Source: Cryptomeria japonica (Eukaryota > Streptophyta > Pinopsida > Cupressales > Cupressaceae). From it: DNA of 64,000 nucleotides. The stretch lies in contig NC_081414.1 of NCBI RefSeq assembly GCF_030272615.1, positions 4,713,501-4,777,500 on the forward strand. Reading direction: 5' to 3'. A program made the translations under genes and the position numbers. Of the stretch, positions 10,591 through 19,258 are shown one piece after another. The notes below the pieces were generated by a model. The model did no database searches. It had not been told where the DNA came from and was given only the letters and a program-made list of their open reading frames with translations. The first letter of the stretch is position 1, and every line of letters starts with the position of its first letter.

Positions 10591-10711
10591 AATGGGCCTA
10601 CCCGTTGGTGAAGTAAACCCAGAGAACCGACGACAGCAAATTTTACGAGAATTTCATGAGCGCCAGGATGACGGACGTAGGGAAGACCGACGAAGGACAA
10701 ATAATCCTTAA
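10591..10711 (+). pseudogene. Probable gag N-terminus in another frame
   Basis: A short frame starting at an ATG reads MGLPVGEVNPENRRQQILRE... and is arginine/glutamate rich like the start of the main gag frame. It ends at a stop and the main frame begins about 85 bp later without an ATG. The likely reading is that the original gag start lies here and a disruption separates it from the rest. This is inference from composition and position. Confidence 0.45.
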
Positions 10712-10795
10712 ATTCTGAAAGGAGAGAAATAAAGAACACTGTTAGAAGCAGAAGAATTATGTTGATTGTATACAAAAGAATGAATTAATAAAGAC

Positions 10796-13483
10796 GTGTT
10801 GTGTTTTGATTTATGTGTTGAGAAACATGAAATTGTATCACAATTAAAGCCCAATTTACTAAATAAAGACAGAAATAAGAAATTAGAAACCGACGAGTGG
10901 GAGGCTGCGCAGAAGGCTTTGATTCTGGAACAACGTGTAGAACGTAGACGGAGGCTGAGGCAACTTGCCGAAGGACGACCTGCCGAAGGGTTGCCCGAAG
11001 GGAACCAAGGAGGTGTCACGGAAGGTGCAGAAGCCGAGGGGAATTTCTATGCGTCGCCAGACTACGGTAGAGCGAGAAGCCTTGAAGAGTTTCTGGAGGA
11101 AACTAGGTTACGGAGAGAACTAGTTGAAGAGACTCGAGATCGGTTCAAAAACTTATCTCTCACGCCACAAAGGGAGGATCACCGAAGGGAGCCGGGCACA
11201 GGTGACGACGAAGCGCCACAAAGGGAGGATCACCGAAGGGAGCCTGGCACGGGTGACGACGAAGGGGAAGTTAACCGCACGGTAGGTATAAGGCAGAACA
11301 CCGTACCTTTGGTCACCACCACAGGAGGCATCAGCGGCATCGGAGGGAGCAGCACCGGAGGGCAGACACAGCCACAACCACCTCCAAGTAGACGATTTCC
11401 ATCAATGGCGACCAAACAGAAGTTACCCAAATTCAACGGGGATAGCAAAGATGATCCCGCATGGCATTGCCGTACATGCGAAACCATCTGGACAGCCAAC
11501 GGGGTGACTGACCAGGATGAATGGATGAAGCAGTTCCCCGCCACATTGAGAGGAGTGGCTATTGACTGGTATGCAGACTTGGATAAAACCAGTGTAACTA
11601 TGTGGGATGAATTGAAGAAAGCATTCAAGAAGGAATTCCGGCTTCTCCGGGATGATAACGAGATAGTTTCCGAAATCTACGAAACAAAGCAAGGAAAGAA
11701 GGAGACTGTACGGGCGTACGGGCGCCGACTAAAAGAGTTAGTCGGGAAAATGGAAAGCCAACCAGCCGATGGCTTGAAGAAGAGGTGGTTTGTCGAGGGT
11801 TTGAACCCTAAGCTACGACGGAAGATGAAAATTGTGCCTCCAACATCCTACGACGATGCATACAACCGGGCCATGGACCTGGAAAGTGAAAATAAGACAG
11901 CCAAAAAGAAGAAGAATAGATCTTCATCATCATCTGAAGATGATGACACATCGGAAGAAGAGAGTAGTAGTGACGAGAAGCCGAGGAAGAAAGTCACAGC
12001 CCTTCAAAAAGATATGGAAAGGATGTTAAAAGAATTTAAGACAATAAAGGGGACTACAAGTAAGGACGATGAACTATGGTGCACGGAGTGTAAGGAGAGC
12101 GGCCACACGAAAGGTGCCTGTCCCAAGAAGGCATTCTGCGACATCTGCCAGATTATGGGGCATTCTACGAAGGAATGTCCATACAATCTGAAGGCACGTA
12201 ACCAGCAAGTGCTCTTTGCGCAGGAGCAGCCATCCACATCGGAGGCAAATAATAATGCATCATCTGGAGGATACCGGGACAACAGACGCGGCGGCGGAAG
12301 GAATAGCAACAATACCAATAACGGAAGCCGTATCCAGTATGACGCCAAGGGCCGGCCAATTATCCAATGTAGGGCCTGTAATCAGTGGGGGCACTTCGCC
12401 CGTGATTGCACGAAGGAAGCCACCCTTCAGCACCTCTGCCGTTGGTGTGGGCCAGGCGACCATGAGGACGCAAATTGCCCGCAGGCAGGGGTTAATCTCC
12501 TCAACATTGAGAAGGCTGAGAAGACTCGTGAGAAAGAAGTATTGGCGATCACTCGCGCCCAGACGAAAAAAGCCACTTATCCTGACCCCCGTACGGAGAA
12601 GGAGAGATTACGGGAGGCAAAGGCCAATATTGAACGTGAGATGACGACCGAACGACGGGACAACGAGGTGGCGAGTACATCATCCCGTACGGAAGCGGAA
12701 AATAACATCATTGGGCAAATCTTGCAGATGGAGGTGCCGATAAAGGTAAAAGACCTTCTAGACTCTATGCCACAATTGAGGACTGCCATCCTCACCAATG
12801 TGCAAAGCACAGCATCGTCGAGTGCACCACAGGTAGGGGTTCCTGCCACCGCTACGAAGAGTACACCACAGGTGGAGGTTTCCGTCAGCCCTTCGACTGA
12901 CCCGATGTTACTAGCCTTGAGCAGTGGTAGACACCCAGCTGTGGTAGAAATGGGTATCCGTGGGACTATTCTGAAGGACACCATTGTGGACGGTGGATCT
13001 GGGGTGAATGTACTACCAGAAGAAACATGGAAGCGGCTGGGGAAGCCCACCCTGTGGCCACCCACATTCAACCTGGTGGGAGCGGACCAACACGGCATTA
13101 AGCCACTCGGCCTGTTGATGGCCCAGCAAGTGACAATTGGTACGCAACCATTCTTGTTAGATTTCGTGGTTATTCCCTCAAAGAAGAAAGGCTATGACGC
13201 CATCCTGGGGAGAGTGTGGTTGATCAATGCAAGGGTAAACCACAACTGGAAGAAAAATACACTTTCCATGGAGAAGGGAGGGCGAAAATATACCATTGAC
13301 CTACACACCCAAAATGTCGGCGAAGAGCTCGCCTCTTCCGACTCGGAGGACTCTAATAAAGGGGAAGGGGGTCCCGATGAAAGTAAGGGCAAGAACGCGA
13401 TGGAGCCGAACAGTGAAGGGGTGCTAGAATTGGAGGGATGTTCTGAAGATGAGGTATGCTCGACTAACGGGCTCTTCCACTAG
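10796..13483 (+). CDS. Gag-protease polyprotein (895-codon frame)
   Basis: The open frame begins at a GTG; the first in-frame ATG is 11405, so the true start is uncertain. The order is: a charged N-terminal region with a 51-bp tandem duplication (REDHRREPGTGDDE twice, from 11165); a retrotransposon gag capsid domain (KLPKFNGDSKDDPAWHC, WYADL, FKKEFR, RRWFVEGL-type helices, about residues 205-370); an acidic serine run; four CCHC zinc knuckles (from residues 429, 449, 525 and 548; for example CRACNQWGHFARDC); and a retropepsin with DGGSGVNVL (D732) and ILGRVWLINA. Gag packages RNA and the protease matures it. DGGS in place of DTGS is seen in some plant gypsy lineages. The stop is TAG followed by CAA, in frame with the next open segment, a context that resembles leaky stops. 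Confidence 0.9.
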   Translation: MLCFDLCVEKHEIVSQLKPNLLNKDRNKKLETDEWEAAQKALILEQRVERRRRLRQLAEGRPAEGLPEGNQGGVTEGAEAEGNFYASPDYGRARSLEEFLEETRLRRELVEETRDRFKNLSLTPQREDHRREPGTGDDEAPQREDHRREPGTGDDEGEVNRTVGIRQNTVPLVTTTGGISGIGGSSTGGQTQPQPPPSRRFPSMATKQKLPKFNGDSKDDPAWHCRTCETIWTANGVTDQDEWMKQFPATLRGVAIDWYADLDKTSVTMWDELKKAFKKEFRLLRDDNEIVSEIYETKQGKKETVRAYGRRLKELVGKMESQPADGLKKRWFVEGLNPKLRRKMKIVPPTSYDDAYNRAMDLESENKTAKKKKNRSSSSSEDDDTSEEESSSDEKPRKKVTALQKDMERMLKEFKTIKGTTSKDDELWCTECKESGHTKGACPKKAFCDICQIMGHSTKECPYNLKARNQQVLFAQEQPSTSEANNNASSGGYRDNRRGGGRNSNNTNNGSRIQYDAKGRPIIQCRACNQWGHFARDCTKEATLQHLCRWCGPGDHEDANCPQAGVNLLNIEKAEKTREKEVLAITRAQTKKATYPDPRTEKERLREAKANIEREMTTERRDNEVASTSSRTEAENNIIGQILQMEVPIKVKDLLDSMPQLRTAILTNVQSTASSSAPQVGVPATATKSTPQVEVSVSPSTDPMLLALSSGRHPAVVEMGIRGTILKDTIVDGGSGVNVLPEETWKRLGKPTLWPPTFNLVGADQHGIKPLGLLMAQQVTIGTQPFLLDFVVIPSKKKGYDAILGRVWLINARVNHNWKKNTLSMEKGGRKYTIDLHTQNVGEELASSDSEDSNKGEGGPDESKGKNAMEPNSEGVLELEGCSEDEVCSTNGLFH

Positions 13484-13486
13484 CAA

Positions 13487-14008
13487 ATGGAGGATTACGA
13501 AATGTTCCAAAGCTACAGGCTCGAAGTAGAGGAACCAGAGCAACCAACAGAGGTGTACCTGCCGGAATACAAAGAATATTGGAAGGGAGAAGCCCCAAAC
13601 CCTGGCGACGTAAATAATCCGAAGAGTGTCGGCACCGATTGGAACCCTGTGTGGAAGGCCGCAGTCTTCAAAATATTTATTATTCTTCTTCTTCTTCTTA
13701 TGTACGGGAAGGAGACCATGGTCCCTGTAGAATTTGTGGTTCCAGGTCTTCGGATGGCCATGGAAAATAAACTTGCCACCAATAGGTTCAAATTGAAACC
13801 CTACCACGAGAAGCGCGTAGGGGACCTAAGAGGCCGGAAGGACACCCGGGAGTCCGGAGGGGGACCCGAGAGGATGGAAGGGGACTCAAGAGGCCGGGCA
13901 GGCGACTCGCCAGGTATAGGACCAAAACAAGAGACTCTTGAGCGAGGAAAACCGAGAAGGATGAAGGGCAATCCTAGAGACACGGGACCCGAGCAGACGA
14001 CTCTCTAA
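13487..14008 (+). pseudogene. Integrase C-terminal remnant after a large pol deletion
   Basis: This segment is in the same frame as the gag-protease, after one TAG. It starts with a glutamate/proline-rich linker, crosses a CTT/TTC microsatellite (about 13680-13699, encoding ILLLLL), and then reads YGKETMVPVEFVVPGLRMA and NRFKLKPYHEKR. That block is typical of the C-terminal end of gypsy integrase, so everything between protease and integrase end is missing and the microsatellite sits at the apparent junction. The remaining tail is rich in R, G, E and K. The frame is open, so a fusion product could be made by readthrough, but it could not reverse transcribe or integrate. Confidence 0.8.
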
Positions 14009-14059
14009 GACATCTAAATTAGGAGATGAAAAAAAAAAACGTACGGTCGTATGACAGGC

Positions 14060-14248
14060 GACCGTACGGTCAAAAAAAAATTTTAAAAAAAAAGAAAGAA
14101 AGAAAAAGTGGCCACCGTACGGTGGACACAGCAGATGGCACCACCGTGCGGTGGCACCACCGACGGTGGGACCACCGTGCGGTGGACCCACCAACGGTGG
14201 CACCATCGTGCGGTGAGACCACCGTGCGGTGGAGCCACCGTGCGGTGG
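14060..14248 (+). repeat. Array of 12-14-bp palindromes, core ACCGTRCGGT
   Basis: GACCGTACGGTC (14060-14071) is followed after an A-run by CCACCGTACGGTGG (14112-14125), CCACCGTGCGGTGG (14141-14154), CCACCGACGGTGG (14157-14169), CCACCGTGCGGTGG (14172-14185), CCACCAACGGTGG (14188-14200), CCATCGTGCGGTGA (14203-14216), and CCACCGTGCGGTGG at 14219-14232 and 14235-14248. Spacers are 2-16 nt. Each can form a 5-6-bp GC stem. The long minus-strand open frames here are by-products of the repeat. Confidence 0.92.
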
Positions 14249-14477
14249 AAGCCACCGAAGGCCGCGGGAATATAAACGCCGCACAGCAGCCGATGAACAA
14301 AACACCACGCCGCGTCGCGCAAAGGAAGAAAAAAACGAACGCCGAGGAGAGGAGAAGCCGCCACGTGAACAACACGTCGCACACGGAGGATAGAAAGAAG
14401 ACACCGCACACCGCACAACACCGACCACGCACCGCACGGCCTGATCAACACGCACAGCAAGGGTTATGCACACCAGG

Positions 14478-14575
14478 ACCCCGCGAGGGGCGCTGCCCCT
14501 CGACCCCGCGGGGGCGCTGCCCCAAACCCCGCGAGGAGCGCTGCCCTTCGACCCCGCTGGGGGCGTTGCCCCCAA
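14478..14575 (+). repeat. GC-rich tandem repeat with GGGGCGCTGCCCC hairpins
   Basis: Four units of about 23-25 bp begin ACCCCGC at 14478, 14503, 14526 and 14551. Each contains GGGGC-GCT-GCCCC or a variant (GGAGCGCTGCCCT, GGGGGCGTTGCCCCC). It lies between the palindrome array and the decayed coiled-coil frame. Confidence 0.85.
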
Positions 14576-14880
14576 ACCCCCAATTTATTTTGAGCTATAG
14601 AAGACCACGGGAAGTGTTGTGGTTGTCCGTCTTGTGAGAAAGAAGCCTGCAGCTAAGCATTGGCGGGGAAGAAATAAGCCGTAGAGGGAGACGGATTTGG
14701 AGGTTGCGAACAAACAGAGTTTGAGGGAAGGCATTGCAGGTCCGCATAGTTGTATGACACCAAGGAGTTATTCAGTTCAGTTTTTAGCCTTTGGGGAGTG
14801 TGATGGAGGATTTCAGGTGTCTCCTAGCATTTGTGCCAACGGATTGTGGCCACCTCCAGGCATGACTGGTACGCTTTAAG

Positions 14881-15262
14881 GAACTCGGAGTATGTCTCGG
14901 TTGGACGTGAGGTTGCCTTGGTGGATGCACAGAGGGCTCGGGAGGAGCTAACCACCAGGTTGGAGGCACTAGTCGCGTGAGACTTAGTTCAGCGTACCCA
15001 GGAGTTGGATGCCGGGAGAGCAGCACAGGTGGCTATCGAGGACAAATTGGCTAGGGAGACAATATCAATTGAGTAGCAGTTGGTGGAAGTTGAGACTGAA
15101 AAACGTGTTTTGTAGACAAGTTTGGGTTAGGCACAGGAGGACTATGATGGCAAAGGAAGCAATATTGGTGAAATCCGCACTTGAGCATCGGCTGGTAGCA
15201 GAAAAGGTTTTCAGGCGAGGACGCAGCAAGTGTATAAGATCCGGGCCCGACTGGCGTCAGTA
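14881..15262 (+). pseudogene. Decayed coiled-coil accessory frame, stops consistent with C-to-T
   Basis: One frame reads VSVGREVALVDAQRAREELT, a stop, then VQRTQELDAGRAAQVAIEDK and LARETISIE, a stop, QLVEVETEKRVL, and further stops to about 15262. The heptad-like spacing of leucine, alanine and charged residues suggests a coiled coil. The five in-frame stops are TGA where CGA is plausible and TAG where CAG is plausible, which fits cytosine deamination in methylated DNA. Position between the repeats and the 3' LTR fits an accessory ORF as found in some Tat/Athila elements; no function is proposed. Confidence 0.55.
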
Positions 15263-15318
15263 GTTCCTGCCGTTCATCTCTATTTTGTATTAAGTCGTCG
15301 GAGTCGACTTCTTTTCTT

Positions 15319-15329
15319 GGGGGGGATGA
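15319..15329 (+). promoter_or_regulatory. Polypurine tract
   Basis: GGGGGGGATGA immediately precedes the 3' LTR start at 15330, as expected for the plus-strand primer. Confidence 0.85.
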
Positions 15330-15640
15330 TGTTGACGGGAATAATCATTATGTTATGTTGGTATATTATGTTTATGTTGTCGTCGGTAATAATGAGTTAC
15401 GGCGGTCAGTTAGTTAGCCGACGGGTAGGTAGTTGGAGTCGCGACGGTTGTGTCGCACCCCTTCAGCTGTCATATATTGTACCACCTCCGGGTGTTGGAG
15501 GGGAGGTAATGTTGACGACGGATATAATATGAACATCCTTTGACATTAATGGAAAGTTTATTCTGGTACTTCTTTTATATTTGCATTGTACATTGCTGTT
15601 CGATTTCTGTATTCTTCCTGTTTACCCAGTGAGGTAAACA
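15330..15640 (+). repeat. 3' LTR of nested gag-protease element
   Basis: 311 bp, TGTTGACGGG...GAGGTAAACA, the same length as the 5' LTR. It is followed by the TSD copy CTAGG. Confidence 0.93.
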
Positions 15641-16208
15641 CTAGGTGCTTGTTTTAGCCCATAGAGAGCTGTCTTTAGTTTACAAACATAGCAATTTTTA
15701 TCACGTATGGTGAATCCTTCTGGTTGTTCTATATATACTTCTTCAATTGAACCATTTAGAAAGGTAGTCTTTACGTCCATTTGGTGAATTTTCCATCCTT
15801 TGGATGCTGCAATTGCAATGATTGTTCTTACTGACGTATACCGGGCAACTGGGGCAAATGTCTCTTCATAATCAATTCCTGCTTTCTGAGAGAATCCCCT
15901 GGCCACAAAGCGAGCTTTATGTTTTTCAATGCTGCCATCAGATGCATATTTGATCTTGAATAACCACTTGGATGAGACAACTGATTTGTCTTTTGGTCTG
16001 GCACTATATCCCAAACATCATTCTTTAGTATAGATTGGTATTCTTCAACCATAGCATCTTTCCAAGCCTGTTTTGATAAAGCTTCTCTGACATTTGTTGG
16101 TTCAGAATTTGTGAGTTCGGTTAGAAGTGCAGCATAACATTTTAGAGTTCTTGTTCTCTTATTTTCTTTGGAAATTTCATTTGGTTCTACATTATTCTCT
16201 TCAATCAT
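15641..16208 (-). pseudogene. Copia RT N-terminal half (interrupted)
   Basis: Two overlapping frames give the start of copia RT: ...EALSKQAWKDAMVEEYQSI, then after a frameshift near 16014 [63 protein letters not shown] and LYGLKQAP. The D of MDVK is the first catalytic aspartate (usually followed by TAFLNG; here TTFLNG). The frame is cut at 15640/15641 by the nested element and resumes at 10221. RT makes cDNA within the element's particles; this copy is inactive. Confidence 0.9.
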
Positions 16209-16922
16209 TTTCCTTGCCCATAGAGGTCTTTTCTTGTTATTGAGTGTTTCAATATTTTCATCAACAAGAGGTTCAAAAGCTCTTATGATGTCCTCCCTCT
16301 CAGTGTCTGAAAGTTCATAATTTTCTATGATATTCTCCCTCTCAATCTCAATTATGTGATCTTCTTCTTCTTTAGTAATGTTATCATCCTCAGGTTCTTT
16401 GAGTGTAGTGTTTTCTTCAAACTTTACATCTCTACTTATCTCAACAGATTTTTTCCCTGGAATGTAAATGCGATATCCTTTAGTATTTTCACTATAGCCA
16501 ATGAAGATACCTCTTTTTCCGGATGGTTCTAGTTTTGTCCTCTTTTCTTTAGGAACATGTATATATACGGGACAGCCAAATATCCTTAAATGACTTAAGT
16601 CTGGTTTGTTCCCTGTAAAAGCTTCTCAGGAGTTATGTTTTCTAGAATTGAGTGCGGACATTTGTTTTGAATGTAGACTATTGCATTTGAAGCTTCTGCC
16701 CAGGATGGAGTGTGTAAGTTTTGGTCATGCATCATGGCTTTTGTTGCTTCAATAATGGTTCTGTTCTTTCTTTCTGCTACTCCATTCTGTTGTGGATTAT
16801 ATGGTACAGTATACTCCCTCTTAATCCCAACAGAATTACAAAAGTCTTTGAAGTTGTCAGATGTATATTCTCCCCCATGTCGAATCTTAACACCTTAATT
16901 TTCTTCCTTGACTGGTTTTCTA
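16209..16922 (-). pseudogene. Decayed integrase core/C-terminus and linker to RT
   Basis: The minus strand keeps fragments of the copia integrase after a frameshift at about 16923: VLRFDMGENIH (normally L.SDNGGE), YTVPYNPQQNG and MAEAIKAMM-type sequence near 16800-16740, and a PGKKSVE.. / KGYRIYIPG-type block near 16450-16490. It is broken by several stops. Confidence 0.7.
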
Positions 16923-17819
16923 CTAGTGCCTTGAATTCTTTGAACTTAGTACTTCATTTGAGTCTTTGCACTTTAGAAAATATATCCATGTTTTTCGAGA
17001 GTAGTCGTCAACAAAGATTATGTAGTATAAGGATCCAGTTAGGGATGGTGTTGACATGGGACCGCATAGGTCTGAGTGAATTAGTTCTAAAATAACTTTT
17101 GATTTGTGCTCGCTTGAGGGAAAAGAAACTTTCACATTCTTTCCCAAGGCACATCTTTTGCAAATGCCTGTGTGTTCAGATTTTAGTCGAGGCAGTCCTG
17201 AAGTAATCTTCTTTATGTTGGATAGAGCACTATATCTTAGGTGTCCTAATCTTTTGTGCCATAATTTATTATTATTTGAAACTTCAAGATTTAGTGCTTC
17301 CTTTTGATCACTGCATAGTTTGTATAGGCTACCATCTCTTGAACCTACTGTTATGGCATTTTTGATATTTGTATTTTTAGGCCAGAGTAGAACTTTATCT
17401 TCATTGAAGGTAACTCGATATCCTTGATCAGCTAGGCCTGAGATTGAGACTAGATTTCTTTTTATTCCAGGTACAAACAGAACATCCATTAATTGTAGAG
17501 ATACTCCATTTCTTAGTTTGATAGTACAGGTCCCAATTCCTTTCATAGGATATGTGGAGTTATCTCCAATAGTAACCTCTTCACTTGAGTGCCCGTCAAG
17601 TGTTTCAAACTGATTTCTGAATTCAGTTATATGCCTTGATGCTCCACTGTCTATGATCCAAGTGTTTTTATTTGTATTTATTTCGCTTGATAGGGATAAG
17701 AAGAAATGTGAGTTTTCTCCTTTGACTTCGGCTAGAGTAGCTTGTGTTTTCTTCCTTTTTGGACAATTCCTGTGAGTGTGCCCATATTTGTCGCATTTGT
17801 AACACTGAATTTTAGACAT
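16923..17819 (-). pseudogene. Copia zinc knuckle, protease, GAG-pre-integrase and integrase start
   Basis: The frame reads CYKCDKYGHTHRNC (CCHC knuckle), then TWIIDSGASRHITEF (aspartic protease DSGA), KLWHKRLGHLRYSALSNI (GAG-pre-integrase H..H) and CKRCALGKNVKVSF, ELIHSDLCGPM (integrase D) and FVDDYSRKTWIYFLK. These run in the standard copia order. It is joined to gag by a single in-frame TAG (17831-17829), with three codons between stop and the first Met, so gag and pol were one frame. It ends at a frameshift inside the integrase core. Loss of later catalytic residues in frame makes integrase inactive. Confidence 0.92.
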
Positions 17820-17828
17820 ATCTCTTTT

Positions 17829-18503
17829 CTAATGGTTTTTATTTCCTCGCTTCTGTTTGGAGAACTTTTTCTTTTTGTTGAAGGTATTTGTATTAAGTGC
17901 TTGGATTTCTCCTTCTTTATTTAGCCCTAATCCTCTTGAGATTAGTCGAGATTCCTCTTGAATGCACTCATTCTTAAGTTGTTCAAATTTGGGTAAGGGG
18001 GGTGTTCTGCTAATACATTGAATGTAGGATTCCCATGAAATTGGTAATCCTCTTAGGGCTATGAGAGAGATTTCTTGATCATCTACCTCATTTCCAATAG
18101 TTTGTAATTGGTCTTTTACTTCAGATATCCTTGAAAAGTATGTAGATATTGTATCATCTTTATTCATCTTTATGTTTAAAAGTTGTTGTTTCAAGGTTAA
18201 CATTCTGCTCGCATTGTTAACTTCATATGTATTTTTAATGGTTTTAAATACTTCATATGCTTTAGGCAGTCTGGCTATAGATGGAAGAATATGATCTTTG
18301 ACTGAGTCAATAATTATTTTCTTTGCTTTATTATTACGCCTTTTCCATGTAGATTTCTCTGGTTCATCATTGGCATGTCTAGATTTTTCTTTTATGTAAG
18401 ACTCTAATTCTAGTTCTTCAAGAATGGCAATGATTCGTATCTTCCAGGAAACGAAGTTGGAGGCTCCTTCGAGTCTATCTTCCACTCTCATATTACTTGA
18501 CAT
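17829..18503 (-). CDS. Copia gag (UBN2-type), 224 codons
   Basis: The frame begins MSSNMRVEDRLEGASNFVSWKI, the usual start of copia gag, and contains the UBN2-type helices around AYEVFKTIKNTYEV, LKQQLLNIKMNKDDTISTYFSRI, QISLIALRGLP-like and WESYIQCI, ending in a basic tail (KKKKFSKQKRGNKNH). Gag forms the particle that packages element RNA. It starts 118 bp after the primer-binding site in the minus direction. The zinc knuckle lies just beyond the stop in the same frame, so this TAG (in a CAC TAG AAA context) is probably a nonsense change. The gag part itself is intact. Confidence 0.92.
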   Translation of the reverse strand: MSSNMRVEDRLEGASNFVSWKIRIIAILEELELESYIKEKSRHANDEPEKSTWKRRNNKAKKIIIDSVKDHILPSIARLPKAYEVFKTIKNTYEVNNASRMLTLKQQLLNIKMNKDDTISTYFSRISEVKDQLQTIGNEVDDQEISLIALRGLPISWESYIQCISRTPPLPKFEQLKNECIQEESRLISRGLGLNKEGEIQALNTNTFNKKKKFSKQKRGNKNH

Positions 18504-18620
18504 TTTGAATATTTTCTTAGTCGGATATATCCTCTACGTATATAGCCTCTACGTCTATTTGTTATTTACTTCCGATAAATGTTTATGAGTAATATGGCTG
18601 TCTAATTTATTCTCTTAATA

Positions 18621-18637
18621 TGCTGGCTCTAATACCA
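18621..18637 (-). promoter_or_regulatory. Copia primer-binding site (initiator tRNA-Met type)
   Basis: On the minus strand TGGTATTAGAGCCAGCA directly follows the 5' LTR. It matches the usual plant TGGTATCAGAGC site with one change. Confidence 0.88.
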
Positions 18638-18986
18638 TGTTATGAAATATGGATCGAAGAATAATGACAGCGATTCTGGAAGACTGATTTCTGTAAGTTA
18701 TTGATCGTCTCCATCATTGAATCCAGTTTTAAATACAAGAGGAAAGGTTGCCTACGTAGGGACATGTCCAACGTGGCAGTTGCCACGTATGGACATGCCC
18801 CTACGGAGGCAACCGTTCATAACAATTAGTTTGTTTATGTTTAATTTCTGAACCGCATGCTCTGTTAATATATCACTCTCCAGAATGACTTTCAGGCATC
18901 GATTTAATAACCACACACACACACACATATATATATATAATAACCGATTTACCATCAGTTAGATTCACGAGGGCTATATCTTAACA
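18638..18986 (-). repeat. 5' LTR of the minus-strand copia (349 bp)
   Basis: Plus-strand ends are TGTTATGAAAT and TATATCTTAACA. Relative to the 3' LTR it has an extra segment of about 39 bp near 18755-18795, containing CGTGGCAGTTGCCACG, an inverted repeat. A (CA)n(TA)n tract sits at 18911-18938. Confidence 0.92.
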
Positions 18987-19258
18987 CTACCACCATTCAT
19001 TGTGATAATCAAAGTTGTATAAAGATGTCAGTAAATCCTGTGTTCCATGACTGGTCCAAACATGTGGAAACGCACTATCATTTCATTCGGGATATGGTGC
19101 AAAGAGGCGCCATTCAACTAAAGTACATTAGCACGGATGAACAGGTTGTGGACATCCTTACCAAACCCTTATCCAGAGTGAAGTTTGAATACTTTAGAGA
19201 CAAACTTAGTATTGTGGAAAACGGAACCCTGATTGAGAGGGACCTCCAATCTCAGTGA
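18987..19258 (+). pseudogene. Ty1/copia RNase H, C-terminal part (second copy)
   Basis: Continuing from 8462 the frame reads TTIHCDNQSCIKMSVNPVFH, DWSKHVETHYHFIRDMV, QLKYISTDEQVVDILTKPL and FEYFRDKLSIVENGTLIERD, the standard C-terminus of copia RNase H, to a stop at 19256-19258. The reading frame is open from the TSD to the stop. It belonged to a gag-pol polyprotein whose upstream parts are not recognisable in the window. The TSD CTACC (18987-18991) proves that 8463-18986 was inserted into it. Confidence 0.9.

Larger units (their letters stand above)
10222..15640 (+). mobile_element. Nested gypsy-derived gag-protease element lacking RT
   Basis: 311-bp LTRs at 10222-10532 and 15330-15640 share TG...CA ends. 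A perfect 5-bp TSD CTAGG (10217-10221 and 15641-15645) places the insertion in the copia RT gene at the QAPR codons. A tRNA-Asp-type primer site follows the 5' LTR and a polypurine tract precedes the 3' LTR. The internal part has gag and protease, then only a remnant of the integrase C-terminus, so RT, RNase H and the integrase core are gone. It fits non-autonomous gag-only (TR-GAG type) elements of Ty3/gypsy. Three transitions were noticed between the LTRs. Confidence 0.93.
8463..18986 (-). mobile_element. Ty1/copia retrotransposon, itself split by a nested element
   Basis: The element has TG...CA LTRs at 18638-18986 (5' in its own sense) and 8463-8772 (3'), a primer-binding site next to the 5' LTR, a polypurine tract next to the 3' LTR, and a 5-bp TSD CTACC. 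Coding order on the minus strand is gag, zinc knuckle, GAG-pre-integrase, integrase, RT, RNase H, as in copia. Its own length without the nested 5.4-kb element is about 5.1 kb. Stops and frameshifts in pol show it is no longer autonomous. Confidence 0.93.

Noticed and set aside
10478..10711. Frame start at 10478 as the gag start
   Set aside because: Its beginning lies inside the 5' LTR; only the part after 10591 resembles gag composition.
13886..14575. Long minus-strand open frames (229, 125 and 120 codons) over the palindrome array
   Set aside because: Composition follows the GC-rich repeats in every frame; no domain, and the plus-strand element explains the region.
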